Positions 7,833 through 15,713 of a stretch of 64,000 nt of DNA are shown here, piece after piece. The notes beneath the pieces are model-generated. The model worked only from the letters and a program-made list of their open reading frames with translations, was not told the DNA's origin and did no database searches. The DNA lies in the NCBI RefSeq assembly GCF_003287355.1, contig NZ_QMIM01000022.1:1-64000 (forward strand). The letters are read 5' to 3'. The first letter of the stretch is position 1. Each line of letters starts with the position of its first letter. Source of the stretch: Halorubrum sp. 48-1-W (GTDB taxonomy: Archaea > Halobacteriota > Halobacteria > Halobacteriales > Haloferacaceae). Made by a program: the position numbers and the translations under genes.

Positions 7833-9815
7833 TCACGAGGACTCGTCGTACTCGCCAGCCATCTCCTCGAGCAACTCCTCCGCGCGCTCGACGTCGTACT
7901 CGTTCAGCGGCCTCACGGCCGTCTCGAGCGCCTCGTAGTCGGCCGTCCCCGCCCCCCGGGCGATCCGCGGGATGGGCGTCCAGGCCGGCTCCGCCCAGCC
8001 GTTCAACACGTTGTCGACGATCCGCTGTCGGGGGATCAGGTGGTTGACCGCCTCCCGGAGCCGCGGGTCGTCCCACGGCTCGACGTTCACCGGGTACTGG
8101 AGGTAGTCGTAGCCGCCGGACGCGACGGCGTGGACGAGGAAGCCGTCGTCGTCGGCGAACTCGTCGAGCGTCGCGCTCGCGACGTCGTAGGTGAGGTCGA
8201 CCTCGCCGCTCCGGAGCGCGCCCGCCCGCGTCGCGTCGTCGGGAACGACCTCCACCTCGACGGCGTCGACGAGGGGACCGTCCGGGAACGCGTCGGGGCC
8301 GTCGAACCACTCGAACGCCTCGGCGACGCCTCGCTTCCCGACCCAGTAGTCGTCGAACCGCGAGACCTCGAGGTACTCCTCGTCGGCGAACTCGACGAAC
8401 TCGAACGGGCCGGTCCCGACCGGCGTGACCCCCTCGCGGGGGTCGATGCTCCCCTTCTCCACGTCGGCTATCTGGTCCGCGCTGAGGACGTAGACGCCCG
8501 GTAGCTCGCGCTCCGCCTCCGCGTCGGGGACCTGCGCGTACACGTCGACGACGTACTCGTCGACGGCGACGACGGCGAGCACGGAGTCGAACGTCTGCGG
8601 GGCGGTCGTCGAGTTCTCGTAGTACCCGTAGCTCGCGACGACGTCCTCGGCGGTCAGCTCGCTCCCGTCGTGGAACTCGACACCCTCCCGGAGCTCGTAT
8701 CGGAACCACATCCCGTAGGTTCCGTCCGCGGCCGCCTCGCGGGCGTCGTCGGGCAACAGCACGCGGACCTCGTCGTCGGCTGTGGGGTCGTCCTCGGGGT
8801 GGCGGACGATCACCTGTTCGTCGACGTCGACCGCGCCCTCCGCCGTGGTTCCCACGGAACGCATGTACCCCTCATAGGCCGTGCGGTCGACGTCCCGAAC
8901 GTCGCGAAGCTCGTAGCGCTCGGCGAGCCACGGGTAGACGTTCCCCTCGACGTCGTTCGCGACGAGCCCCTCGAAGAGGAGGTTCTGGACGACCGTCGAC
9001 GTCGTGTCGCTACTGTGTGGCGGATCGAAGGAGTCGGGGTTCGTCGAGACCGCGGCCGTCAGCGTCCCGCCCGACGTGAGGTCCGCGAGGTCGGAGTCGC
9101 CCGCCGGGCGTTCCCTGTCGATCCAGGCGACCTGTTCGTCCTGTGGGGAGAACAGGCCGTAGCCGAGGACGCCCTCCGGGAACGGCCACACCGCGAACCC
9201 GTGGACGTCCGCGGTGGTCACGGCGGTCTCCACGCCGAAGTGGGTGAAGGAGGTGTACCGCTCCTCGGCGAGCGTCCGCCATATCTCGTCGTACGTCTCC
9301 GCGCGGAGCCGTGAGTCCTCGACGACCTCGATCCCGTACCGGGCGGAGTCGAGCAGTTCGTCGAGTTCGGGGTCGGCGATCCCGCCCAGGTTACAGCACG
9401 CGCCGATATTCGCCGAGTTGTGGATCGCGTTACAGAAGCTGTGGGGGTTGAACGTCCCGGAGAGCCCGATCGAGGGGAGGTAGCCGTTGTCCTGGTACGC
9501 GGGGTTGATCACCCGGTCGAGGTACGCGCTCCACTCGTAGGTCTCGACCTCCGTCTCGAAGTACCCAGTCTGTTGAAGCGACTCCGCGATGAGTTCGACC
9601 ATCCGGATGCGCTCGTCCGTCCCGCCGGTCTCGAGACGAACCGAGAGGGGGAAGAGATCGCCGTCGTCATCGGACTCCGCGGACTCCGAGGGTTCGGTGG
9701 CCCCCTGCCCACCACACCCGGCGAACCCGGCGGACCCCGCAGCCCCGATCGTCGCGAGGAGGTTCCGCCGGTCGAGTCGCCGACTGCAGTCGGCGACTCT
9801 GTGTCGGTCTGCCAT
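7833..9815 (-). CDS. Dpp/Opp-family substrate-binding lipoprotein with permuted domain order
   Basis: The 660-aa receptor has a twin-arginine-like signal (RR at 16-17) and lipobox FAGC (Cys34), so it is predicted to be membrane-anchored outside the cell. Residues about 57-220 resemble the C-terminal third of E. coli DppA (LSVRLETGG, then VETYEWSAYLDR, then LDELLDSAR). The block normally found at the mature N-terminus (TLTAAVSTNPDSFDP) starts only at about 251, and the protein ends at the helix 'AEELLEEMAG' that normally precedes the C-terminal third. This order is a circular permutation. ATG 9815 fits a TATA box at -27; ATG 9827 is an alternative. First gene of the operon. Confidence 0.9.
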   Translation of the reverse strand: MADRHRVADCSRRLDRRNLLATIGAAGSAGFAGCGGQGATEPSESAESDDDGDLFPLSVRLETGGTDERIRMVELIAESLQQTGYFETEVETYEWSAYLDRVINPAYQDNGYLPSIGLSGTFNPHSFCNAIHNSANIGACCNLGGIADPELDELLDSARYGIEVVEDSRLRAETYDEIWRTLAEERYTSFTHFGVETAVTTADVHGFAVWPFPEGVLGYGLFSPQDEQVAWIDRERPAGDSDLADLTSGGTLTAAVSTNPDSFDPPHSSDTTSTVVQNLLFEGLVANDVEGNVYPWLAERYELRDVRDVDRTAYEGYMRSVGTTAEGAVDVDEQVIVRHPEDDPTADDEVRVLLPDDAREAAADGTYGMWFRYELREGVEFHDGSELTAEDVVASYGYYENSTTAPQTFDSVLAVVAVDEYVVDVYAQVPDAEAERELPGVYVLSADQIADVEKGSIDPREGVTPVGTGPFEFVEFADEEYLEVSRFDDYWVGKRGVAEAFEWFDGPDAFPDGPLVDAVEVEVVPDDATRAGALRSGEVDLTYDVASATLDEFADDDGFLVHAVASGGYDYLQYPVNVEPWDDPRLREAVNHLIPRQRIVDNVLNGWAEPAWTPIPRIARGAGTADYEALETAVRPLNEYDVERAEELLEEMAGEYDESS

Positions 9816-9838
9816 GCGGTGAAACATCCCCCCGCCGG

Positions 9839-9846
9839 TATAATAT
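9839..9846 (-). promoter_or_regulatory. TATA box of the first Dpp operon
   Basis: An ATATTATA box is centred about 27 nt before the ATG at 9815. This spacing predicts a leaderless mRNA starting at that ATG and argues against the ATG at 9827, which would lie too close to the box. Confidence 0.75.
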
Positions 9847-9953
9847 GTTACGGAGGAGTACCCGACCGCCGGCCGTCCCCGACGAAGCGACACGTCCGCG
9901 TCGTGGCCCCGTCCGCGTCGTGGTCCCGCCGTTCAGCATAATTCGAGGTGGAG

Positions 9954-9996
9954 CCTCCGACCTCAAGGAGCGAGTGTAGCGAGCGAGTAGGTCGGA
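9954..9996 (+). repeat. Structured sequence resembling a TnpB-element right end (solo copy)
   Basis: A perfect 9-bp stem (ctccgacct / aggtcggag) encloses CAAGGA at its left foot and GAGT at its right foot. The same CAAGGA...GAGT arrangement closes the 3' end of the tnpB element at 11464-11506 with a different outer stem. It is interpreted as the remnant end of an older IS1341-type element next to the present one. The rest of 9997-10084 holds nothing recognisable beyond a TATA-like ttataag near 10055. Confidence 0.55.
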
Positions 9997-10084
9997 GAGG
10001 AAACCGACAAAGGACGACGCAACCGCACGACGGTAGCTACCCGACTCCCAAGGTTATAAGAACCGTCAAGTAGTAATCTGAGAT

Positions 10085-11385
10085 ATGGAGGTGCGTCGAA
10101 CTGCGCCGGTCAAACTCGTCGTTCCCGATGAGCGGCGCGACGACCTCCACGAATCCGCGCAACAGTTCCTCTACTGCGCGAATCGCGCTGCCGAGTTCTG
10201 TTGGGACGATGACTCCTACACGAACTGCGTTACGGCGAACTCGACCGCACGGGACGCGCTCTACGAACAACTGCGAGAGGAAACCGATCTCACCGCGAAC
10301 CTTGTTCAAGAGGCCATCCGACGTGCCGTCCAAGCGACGAAAGGATGCGTCGAACGGTGGAAACAGGGCAAGCGTGTGAGCCAACCGGAGTTCACCTCGT
10401 GGAGCATGGTCTATGACAAGCGAAGCGCGACGTTCTATCGAAACAAAGTCTCGCTTTCAACCGTCAACGGGCGTGTTGAGTGCGACTTTGAACTCCCGGC
10501 GGACAGCCCAACGCCCTACGAACAGTACGTTCTTTCGGAGGGGTACGAGTTCCGGGCGAGTACACTCCAATACGACAAGGCGACTGACGAGTTTTACTTC
10601 CACATCACGACCCGGAAGTACAATAACGACGAGTCCGAGGTTTCGGCAGATACCGGGCACCAAACAGTCCTCGGTATCGATCTCGGCGTTCACGAGAACG
10701 GAGTTCTCGTGCAGCCCATCAGAAATCGAAGATTTCTGAGGACGTCAACAGCCTCGCAGTAGCTTCGACCGGCACGTTCTGGCAGGGAGACGACTACGAC
10801 CATTGGTGCCGCGAGTTCGAGAAGCGGCGTGGGGAGATACAACAGCGCGGCACGCAAGCCGCACACAACGCCCTGCTTCGCCTCGGCAAGCGTGAAGAAG
10901 CGTGGCGGAAGCAGTACATCCACACAGTCGCCAATGAGATCGTTACGGAAGCCGTCGAACACGACTGCGACGTGATCGCGTTCGAGGATTTAACGGACAT
11001 CCGCGAGCGTCTCCCACAGGCGAAATGGCACCACGTTTGGGCGTTCCGACGCCTCGCCGAGTACGTCTCCTACAAGGCACCAGAACAAGGTGTCTCCGTG
11101 GAGCAAGTCGAGTCGAACCACACGTCGCAACGCTGTTCTCGGACGGACTGTGGCTTTACGCATGAGAACAACCGCCACGGAGAACACTTCGAGTGCCAGA
11201 AGTGTGGGTATGAAGTGAACGCGGATTATAACGCTGCAAAGAATATTGCCGTGCGGTACGCTCGGAAGCGGAAACACAGACTCCGCTCCTCGCCCAAGTC
11301 GGGGAGCGGAGACGCACCAGTAGACGTGCGTTTGAATGGTGGGATGTTGACCGGCGAGAGTTACCAGCCTATTGCTGGGGACTGA
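10085..11385 (+). pseudogene. tnpB: TnpB RNA-guided nuclease, frameshifted by a 56-bp insertion
   Basis: The first part (10085-10690) reads from the ATG to the RuvC-I motif LGIDLGV (Asp199). A 56-bp segment then shifts the frame and a stop follows at 10760-10762. From 10746 the other frame continues without a stop as [12 protein letters not shown] and carries RuvC-II (IAFEDL), a four-Cys zinc finger (CSRTDC ... CQKC) and RuvC-III (NADYNAAKN), ending at 11385. Without the insert the protein would be near 415 aa, normal for haloarchaeal TnpB. The family makes RNA-guided cuts at transposon donor sites. As it stands the nuclease is probably inactive unless the shift is bypassed. Confidence 0.9.
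10690..10745. repeat. 56-bp twin-hairpin insertion inside tnpB
   Basis: Two perfect 9-bp stems with 3-nt loops lie back to back: cacgagaac-gga-gttctcgtg (10691-10711) and tcagaaatc-gaa-gatttctga (10719-10739), followed by ggacg. Removing 56 bp restores the expected LGVNSLAV reading. The 'cccatca' before hairpin 2 also occurs just before the right-end hairpins of the element (11409-11415), so the insert looks like a small copy of an IS end. Confidence 0.75.
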
Positions 11386-11510
11386 TTGCCGGGAGTCCAC
11401 ATCAAAGCCCCATCACCAGAACCTTCGGTTCTGGTTAGCAGTCAGAAGCTTCGCTTCTGACGATACCCTCAAGGACCGAGGCGCAGAGCGCCGAGGGAGT
11501 AGGGTAGGGT
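11386..11510 (+). ncRNA. Candidate omegaRNA / sotRNA region at the 3' end of the tnpB element
   Basis: TnpB guide RNAs lie at the 3' end of the gene, and sense-overlapping transcripts (sotRNAs) of this kind have been reported in Halobacterium salinarum. Here two 9-bp hairpins with TTC loops (11415-11435 and 11441-11461) are followed by outer stem taccct/agggta (11464-11469 with 11501-11506) around CAAGGA, an inner ggcgc-aga-gcgcc hairpin and GAGT. The guide would be read from bases just beyond about 11510. Expression is not known. Confidence 0.5.
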
Positions 11511-11513
11511 AGT

Positions 11514-12359
11514 TTACACGTGTTCGGCGATGTAGCGGTCGATCCGCTCTACGAGTTCCGGGCGGAACGTCCAGAACCCGTCCCAGACGTTGGGCTCGTC
11601 CTCGATCGCGACCAGCGCGGCGTGATCTCCGCTCCCGGAACGCTCTCCGGTCCCGGAGTACGCTCCCGTCTCGGAGTACGCTCCCGTCTCGGAGCGCTCT
11701 CCACCCCCGGCGTCGCTCCCGTCCGGCGGCGTGAAGACGACGAACCACGACCGACGGTAGGGATGCGAGGATCCCGTGTGGACCGTCACCGGCGGGGTCG
11801 CCGACGGATCGATGTCGCCCACGCCGTAGACGTGGACGTCGACGCCGGTCCGCGCGATCGCCTCGTACACGTCGTAGGTCCCGCGCTCGTCCCTGAGCCT
11901 CGAGAGCTGCTGGAACGACGACCGGAGCGTCCCACTGCCCGTCTCGCTCGCGACCCGCTCTATCACCCGCGAGATGACGATCAGAAGCAGTTTCTCCTTG
12001 TGGGAGACGGGATACCCCCGCACCCTGAACGGCACCTCGTCGAGCCCGCAGAGCACGGCGGGTAATTCGACATCGCGGAGGTCGATCGTGCCCGTCTTGT
12101 ACAGGTCCGAGTTGATGAGGAGCACCGATTCTAACAGCTTGTCGAGCGTCGACTGTGCGATCACCTCGCCGTCCTCGACTAACGCGACCACGTCCGCGTC
12201 GCCGTCGGGGACCTCCTCGTCGCGTATCGACACGGATCCCCCCTCGAGCAACGCGTCGAGCAGGTTCCGGACCGGGTCCGGCGACGACCGGTTGAGCACG
12301 ACGAGGGACCGATCGGGGGCCCCGATCTCCCCGAAGAACGCGCGCAACGAGTCCGCCAT
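11514..12359 (-). CDS. DICT sensory-domain protein
   Basis: The 281-aa soluble protein resembles haloarchaeal DICT-domain proteins. DICT domains occur with diguanylate cyclases and two-component regulators and are thought to sense light or nucleotide-linked signals; this copy has no attached output domain. The recognisable core runs from about residue 1 to 200, followed by a low-complexity segment of repeated S-E-T-G-A-Y (18-bp duplication at 11655-11690) and a short conserved tail (VWDGFWTFRPELVERI). The IS element ends right at its stop codon, so the last residues could be altered. ATG 12359 fits the domain start; the longer reading frame is a shadow of the deacetylase. Confidence 0.7.
   Translation of the reverse strand: MADSLRAFFGEIGAPDRSLVVLNRSSPDPVRNLLDALLEGGSVSIRDEEVPDGDADVVALVEDGEVIAQSTLDKLLESVLLINSDLYKTGTIDLRDVELPAVLCGLDEVPFRVRGYPVSHKEKLLLIVISRVIERVASETGSGTLRSSFQQLSRLRDERGTYDVYEAIARTGVDVHVYGVGDIDPSATPPVTVHTGSSHPYRRSWFVVFTPPDGSDAGGGERSETGAYSETGAYSGTGERSGSGDHAALVAIEDEPNVWDGFWTFRPELVERIDRYIAEHV
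11655..11690. repeat. 18-bp in-frame tandem duplication in the DICT gene
   Basis: Two perfect copies of ggagtacgctcccgtctc encode the repeated S-E-T-G-A-Y unit. Confidence 0.85.
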
Positions 12360-12433
12360 TGTCGTCCGATCGTACGTCCGCGACCGTCTTGAGTGTGGCT
12401 CATCTCGGCCGATAGCGACCGTGTAGGGTCCGC

Positions 12434-13276
12434 TCAGAACGAACCGGCCGAGAACCGTCGAGCGACCGAATCGATCGTCGCGAACTCGACGCCCGGTTTC
12501 TCCTGTATCCATCGGATGAGCGATTCGAGATAGCGAAGGCGCGGGGCCTGGCCGACCACCTGCGGGTGGAACGTCAGCGGAAAGACGCCGTTCTCGACGT
12601 GCTCGTACGTCCAATCGAACTGTTCTTTCCACATATCGAATACCTGCTTCTCGTCGGGTGCTCCCCCTTGGGAATCCGCCCCCGAGACGTACTGGAACGG
12701 CGGCCAGTCGTCGCGCTTCCAGGAGACGGGGATCTCGACGATGTCCGTCGGTTCTCCCCGCTCGTACGGTTCGTCGGGGGCGGACGACCCGCCTTCGCGG
12801 ACGTAGTACGGGCGGAAGTCGTGGCCCATCTGACTGGAGTCCCAATCGAAGTCGAACTCCCGGAGGATCTCCAGCGTGTTCGTCGAGAAATCCCAGGCGG
12901 GCGAACGATAGCCGGACGGTTTCTCGCCCGTCAGGTCGCGAATGCTCTCGATGCCGCGCTCGATGTCGGCTCTCTCCGCCGCCTTGGAGTCGAAGCTCCC
13001 GGGGTGGTTGTGGCTCCACCCGTGGTGTTGAACGTCGTGGCCCCGGTCGTGGACGTCGCCCGCTCGCTCCGGGAAACTGTCGATCGTGTGCCCAGGCGTG
13101 AAGAACGTCGCCTCGACGTCGAGTTTATCGAGGAGGTCGAGTATGCGTGGAACCGCGACGGTCGCGCCGTACTCGCCTCTGGACAGTTTGGTCGGACTGT
13201 TCTCCGCACCGTATCCGTGGATCCACACCGACACCGCGTCGAAGTCGAACCCGAGACAGACCGTCACGTCTCCCAT
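12434..13276 (-). CDS. Polysaccharide deacetylase family protein (NodB homology)
   Basis: 280 aa. Family motifs are present: the DFD metal/catalytic segment near the start (LGFDFDAV), the conserved 'ATFFTPGH' strand, the H-x3-H metal site (HGWSHNHPG) and 'GYRSPAWDFS'. It resembles the PuuE/PgdA-like branch that deacetylates N-acetyl sugars or opens cyclic amides. No signal peptide is visible, so it probably acts in the cytoplasm. It is divergent from the SDR gene at 13368. Confidence 0.85.
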   Translation of the reverse strand: MGDVTVCLGFDFDAVSVWIHGYGAENSPTKLSRGEYGATVAVPRILDLLDKLDVEATFFTPGHTIDSFPERAGDVHDRGHDVQHHGWSHNHPGSFDSKAAERADIERGIESIRDLTGEKPSGYRSPAWDFSTNTLEILREFDFDWDSSQMGHDFRPYYVREGGSSAPDEPYERGEPTDIVEIPVSWKRDDWPPFQYVSGADSQGGAPDEKQVFDMWKEQFDWTYEHVENGVFPLTFHPQVVGQAPRLRYLESLIRWIQEKPGVEFATIDSVARRFSAGSF

Positions 13277-13335
13277 CGATGGACGGAGTACTCACCGAGC
13301 CATCATATAACGTTGCGGGTTCGGGGGTGAGGTAA

Positions 13336-13344
13336 CACTAAATC
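13336..13344 (+). promoter_or_regulatory. TATA-like box of the SDR gene
   Basis: cactaaatc is centred 27-28 nt before the ATG at 13368, consistent with a leaderless transcript. Confidence 0.5.
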
Positions 13345-13367
13345 GCCGGTACACCAAAAGCGGCGGC

Positions 13368-14222
13368 ATGGACGTGCTCATTACCGGTGCGGGTGGGAGG
13401 GTCGGGACGGCGATCACGGACCACCTCTCGGACGACGAATACGACTTCACGCTCCTCGACGTCACCGAGGTCGACGGTCCCGGGGAGACGGTCGTCGCGG
13501 ACGTCCGCGAGTACGAGGCCATCCGCCCGAGTTTCGAGGGACAGGACGCGGTCGTTCACCTCGCGTTGATCCGGGAGGGCGACGAGTTCGGCGCCGACTC
13601 CAGAGGGGTGGGGTGGTCGGCCGATCTCCAGTCCAATCTCGAAGGGATCAACAACGTCTACGAGGCCGCGATCGACGCGGGCGTCGAGTCGCTCGTCTTC
13701 GCCTCCTCGAACCACGCCGTCGGAATGGTCGAAGTACGGAACAGCCCGGCGGTCTACCACGACGAAGGGATCGTCGCCGGGCACGACGAGCCGCATCGGC
13801 CGGACTCCCGCTACGGGCTCTCGAAGAGCTACGGCGAGGACCTCGGGCGCCTCGCCGCCGAAGCACACGGGGTCCGGTTTTACGGGCTCAGGATCGGCGC
13901 CGTTCGTGATCCCCAGTACGACCACCCGTACGGCGACGCCGAACGCGGCGTGGACGCGGGACGCTGGGAACGCGGCAGCGACGCCTACGAGGAACAGGTC
14001 GCACGCATGAAAGGCCTCTGGCAGTCCCGACGCGACCTGGCCCACCTCGTCGAGTGCTGTCTGCGGGACGATACCGTCGAGTGGGACCACTTCTACGGCG
14101 TGAGCGCCAACGACCGGCGCTGGCTCGACGACCTGCGGTACGCCCGCGACACGATCGGGTACGAACCCGAGGACAACGGCGAGGAGTGGAACGCACCGCC
14201 AGAGTCCTCGGAGAGGGAGTGA
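13368..14222 (+). CDS. NAD-dependent sugar dehydrogenase/epimerase-like extended SDR
   Basis: 284 aa. The Rossmann motif GAGGRVG is at residues 7-13, and the Y-x3-K catalytic pair is in 'RYGLSK' near residue 150, with an upstream Ser in 'VFASSNHAVG'. The length and the SSNHAVG segment resemble uronate dehydrogenase and the haloarchaeal NAD-dependent glucose-6-phosphate dehydrogenase (Azf) group. The exact substrate cannot be assigned. It stands alone ahead of tRNA-Thr. Confidence 0.8.
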   Translation: MDVLITGAGGRVGTAITDHLSDDEYDFTLLDVTEVDGPGETVVADVREYEAIRPSFEGQDAVVHLALIREGDEFGADSRGVGWSADLQSNLEGINNVYEAAIDAGVESLVFASSNHAVGMVEVRNSPAVYHDEGIVAGHDEPHRPDSRYGLSKSYGEDLGRLAAEAHGVRFYGLRIGAVRDPQYDHPYGDAERGVDAGRWERGSDAYEEQVARMKGLWQSRRDLAHLVECCLRDDTVEWDHFYGVSANDRRWLDDLRYARDTIGYEPEDNGEEWNAPPESSERE

Positions 14223-14260
14223 GCTCTAGACTCGAGCGAGGAAATCGACGAAACGGAGGA

Positions 14261-14332
14261 AGCCTAGGCCGGGATTTGAACCCGGGCTCTCGTCCTTACC
14301 AAGGACGCGCTTTACCGCTAAGCTACCCAGGC
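14261..14332 (-). tRNA. tRNA-Thr (GGU)
   Basis: 72 nt on the minus strand. Acceptor gcctggg pairs with cctaggc (one G-U) and the discriminator is T. The anticodon stem cgtcc/ggacg encloses loop TTGGTAA, giving anticodon GGT. The T-arm gcccgggttcaaatcccggc is intact. There is no intron and no encoded CCA. Confidence 0.95.
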
Positions 14333-14410
14333 GCGCAATACGGGATTGACCGGAGCCGACTTTAGGGGTTTCGATCCGGGCCGTCCGTCGTCGGTCGGTT
14401 CCCGGCTTCC

Positions 14411-15076
14411 TTACCGGTCCGCCGCGCTCACGGCCCGGTCGGAGATGTCGGCGATCCGGTCGGCAGTCGCCTCAGGGAGGGCGCGTCCCGGCGGCGGGAA
14501 CTCCCGGTCGCAGTCGGCAGCGAGCTCGCGGGCGTACTCGAGTAGCTCCGCCGGCGGGTCCCCGCCGACCGCGGTCGTCCCCGCGACGACGGCGAGTTCG
14601 AGGGCGTCCACCTCCAGGTTCCGGTCGAGCGCCGTCGCCTCGTCGGAGTCGAGGCCCGGCGCGTCGCGTCGCGTCTGGTCGCGGCCGAACGCCCGCACGA
14701 CCTCGACGGCGGCACCCGCCGCGCCGGTGTGCGCGAGAAGGGAGAAGCCGCGGGAGACGAGCACGTCCGCTGCGAGGACGTCCATGTCCGCCTCGATGTC
14801 GGACTCGTGGGTGGCGGCGGTCGCCCACGGCTCCTCGTGGGCGAGCCGGCGAGTGAGCCGGAGCCCCTCGTAGATGAGTTGAACGCCGGCGGCCCGGTCG
14901 ACGACCTGCTCGAGGTCGACTTCGGGGTCGAGCGCGCGGGCGGTGACGAGCGAGAGGACGCCGGGGGTTACCGCGGCGTCGGCGAGCCGGTCGTCGAGGG
15001 TCTCTCGGAGGCGTTCGGGCTCGACGTTCGCGAGCGCCTCGCGTGCGGCGTCACGCGCCCGCGCGACATCGTCCAT
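14411..15076 (-). CDS. Conserved haloarchaeal protein of unknown function
   Basis: The 221-aa protein is predicted to be almost wholly alpha-helical, acidic and soluble. It begins MDDVARARDAAREALANVEP and has no membrane segment or catalytic motif I can name. Some haloarchaeal homologues have been loosely compared to polyprenyl synthetases, but no DDxxD pair is present. ATG 15076 is preferred over an upstream GTG that overlaps non-coding sequence. It stands alone between tRNA-Thr and tRNA-Gly. Confidence 0.75.
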   Translation of the reverse strand: MDDVARARDAAREALANVEPERLRETLDDRLADAAVTPGVLSLVTARALDPEVDLEQVVDRAAGVQLIYEGLRLTRRLAHEEPWATAATHESDIEADMDVLAADVLVSRGFSLLAHTGAAGAAVEVVRAFGRDQTRRDAPGLDSDEATALDRNLEVDALELAVVAGTTAVGGDPPAELLEYARELAADCDREFPPPGRALPEATADRIADISDRAVSAADR

Positions 15077-15240
15077 TACCGAACTGTTCGGCAGGGAAGG
15101 GCAAAGACCTTTGGAAACCACCCACGCGACAGCGACGATCCGGACAGCGGTCCGTCCATCGACCGACCACGTCTCACGGACGACCCGCCCGGTCGTTCCG
15201 AGTCGGATCGACCGCTCGGCCGCCGACGCGATGTGACAGA

Positions 15241-15248
15241 TTTAAATA
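15241..15248 (+). promoter_or_regulatory. TATA box of tRNA-Gly
   Basis: tttaaata lies about 35 nt before the first base of the mature tRNA, so transcription would start a few bases upstream of it. Confidence 0.65.
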
Positions 15249-15279
15249 TCCGACCCGACCACCTCCGAACGCGAAGCAC

Positions 15280-15350
15280 GCACCGGTAGTGTAGTGGTAT
15301 CACGCAACCTTGCCATGGTTGCAACCCGAGTTCAAATCTCGGCCGGTGCA
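15280..15350 (+). tRNA. tRNA-Gly (GCC)
   Basis: 71 nt. Acceptor gcaccgg pairs with ccggtgc and the discriminator is A. The anticodon stem caacc/ggttg has loop TTGCCAT, anticodon GCC. The T-arm cgagttcaaatctcg is intact. There is no intron and no encoded CCA. Partial copies of its 3' end follow downstream. Confidence 0.95.
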
Positions 15351-15373
15351 TCTTCTCGCTCCGCTCGAAGATC

Positions 15374-15427
15374 CACCGGCCTGACTCCCGCTCGCTACGC
15401 TCGCGGGAGTCTCGGCCGGTGCTTTTT
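15374..15427 (+). terminator. GC-rich nested hairpin with T tract after tRNA-Gly
   Basis: Outer stem caccggcc/ggccggtg (15374-15381 with 15414-15421) encloses an inner actcccgc/gcgggagt stem and is followed directly by ctttttg. This is a plausible stop for the tRNA-Gly transcript. Confidence 0.5.
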
Positions 15428-15527
15428 GTGAACGTAGTGATCGAAATGTACCGAGAGTTTGAACGCTATCAGTCGCGCGTAGCGAACGGACGAGCGAAGC
15501 GAGCCGTGAGCGAGCACGTCTGATTCT

Positions 15528-15551
15528 GAGTTCAAACTCTCGGCCGGTGGA
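15528..15551 (+). repeat. Partial copy of the tRNA-Gly 3' end (att-like)
   Basis: gagttcaaactctcggccgg plus tgga differs at only two or three positions from the tRNA's T-arm and 3' acceptor (15328-15350). A shorter copy, ctcggccggtgc, is at 15411-15422. Confidence 0.75.
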
Positions 15552-15713
15552 CTTTCGAGCGTAACGAGAAAATCCACCGGCTCCCGCTCACTGCTCGCGG
15601 TTCCGCCGGTCGCCATCGAGGACCTCTCGATCGCTCGTTTCCTCCCGTTTCAGGCGGCGTATCTTTCCGGAAAACGGACGCCTTAACCGTGACAGTGTGC
15701 TTCGTTGGACTAT

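Larger units (their letters stand above)
10055..11510 (+). mobile_element. IS1341-type (IS200/IS605 family) tnpB-only element, degenerate
   Basis: The element consists of a broken tnpB gene plus hairpin-rich 3' sequence, and no tnpA is present. Base composition is lower in GC than the neighbours. The right end (hairpins at 11415-11435 and 11441-11461, then the CAAGGA...GAGT structure) stops within about 10 bp of the stop codon of the DICT-domain gene. The left boundary is not certain; 10055 is a guess at the AT-rich start, and the solo structure at 9954 may also belong. Subterminal hairpins with no inverted repeats fit this family. Confidence 0.65.
15351..15713. other. Gene-free spacer with tRNA-Gly 3'-end copies and inverted repeats
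   Basis: No convincing reading frame lies in these 363 bp. They hold two partial copies of the tRNA-Gly 3' end (15411-15422 and 15528-15551). A hairpin ends in five T. A second hairpin (gccggtgga at 15543-15551 with tccaccggc at 15573-15581) follows. The tRNA end itself also has an inverted partner (caccggcc, 15374-15381). The pattern suggests past integration and excision at the tRNA. Confidence 0.75.

Noticed and set aside
9954-9996. Ordinary transcription terminator of the first Dpp operon or a riboswitch
   Set aside because: It lies upstream of that operon on the opposite side, has no T tract, and closely resembles the tnpB element's right end.
11514-13019. 501-aa reading of the DICT gene
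   Set aside because: The upstream half overlaps the polysaccharide deacetylase in another frame; the DICT protein starts naturally at ATG 12359.
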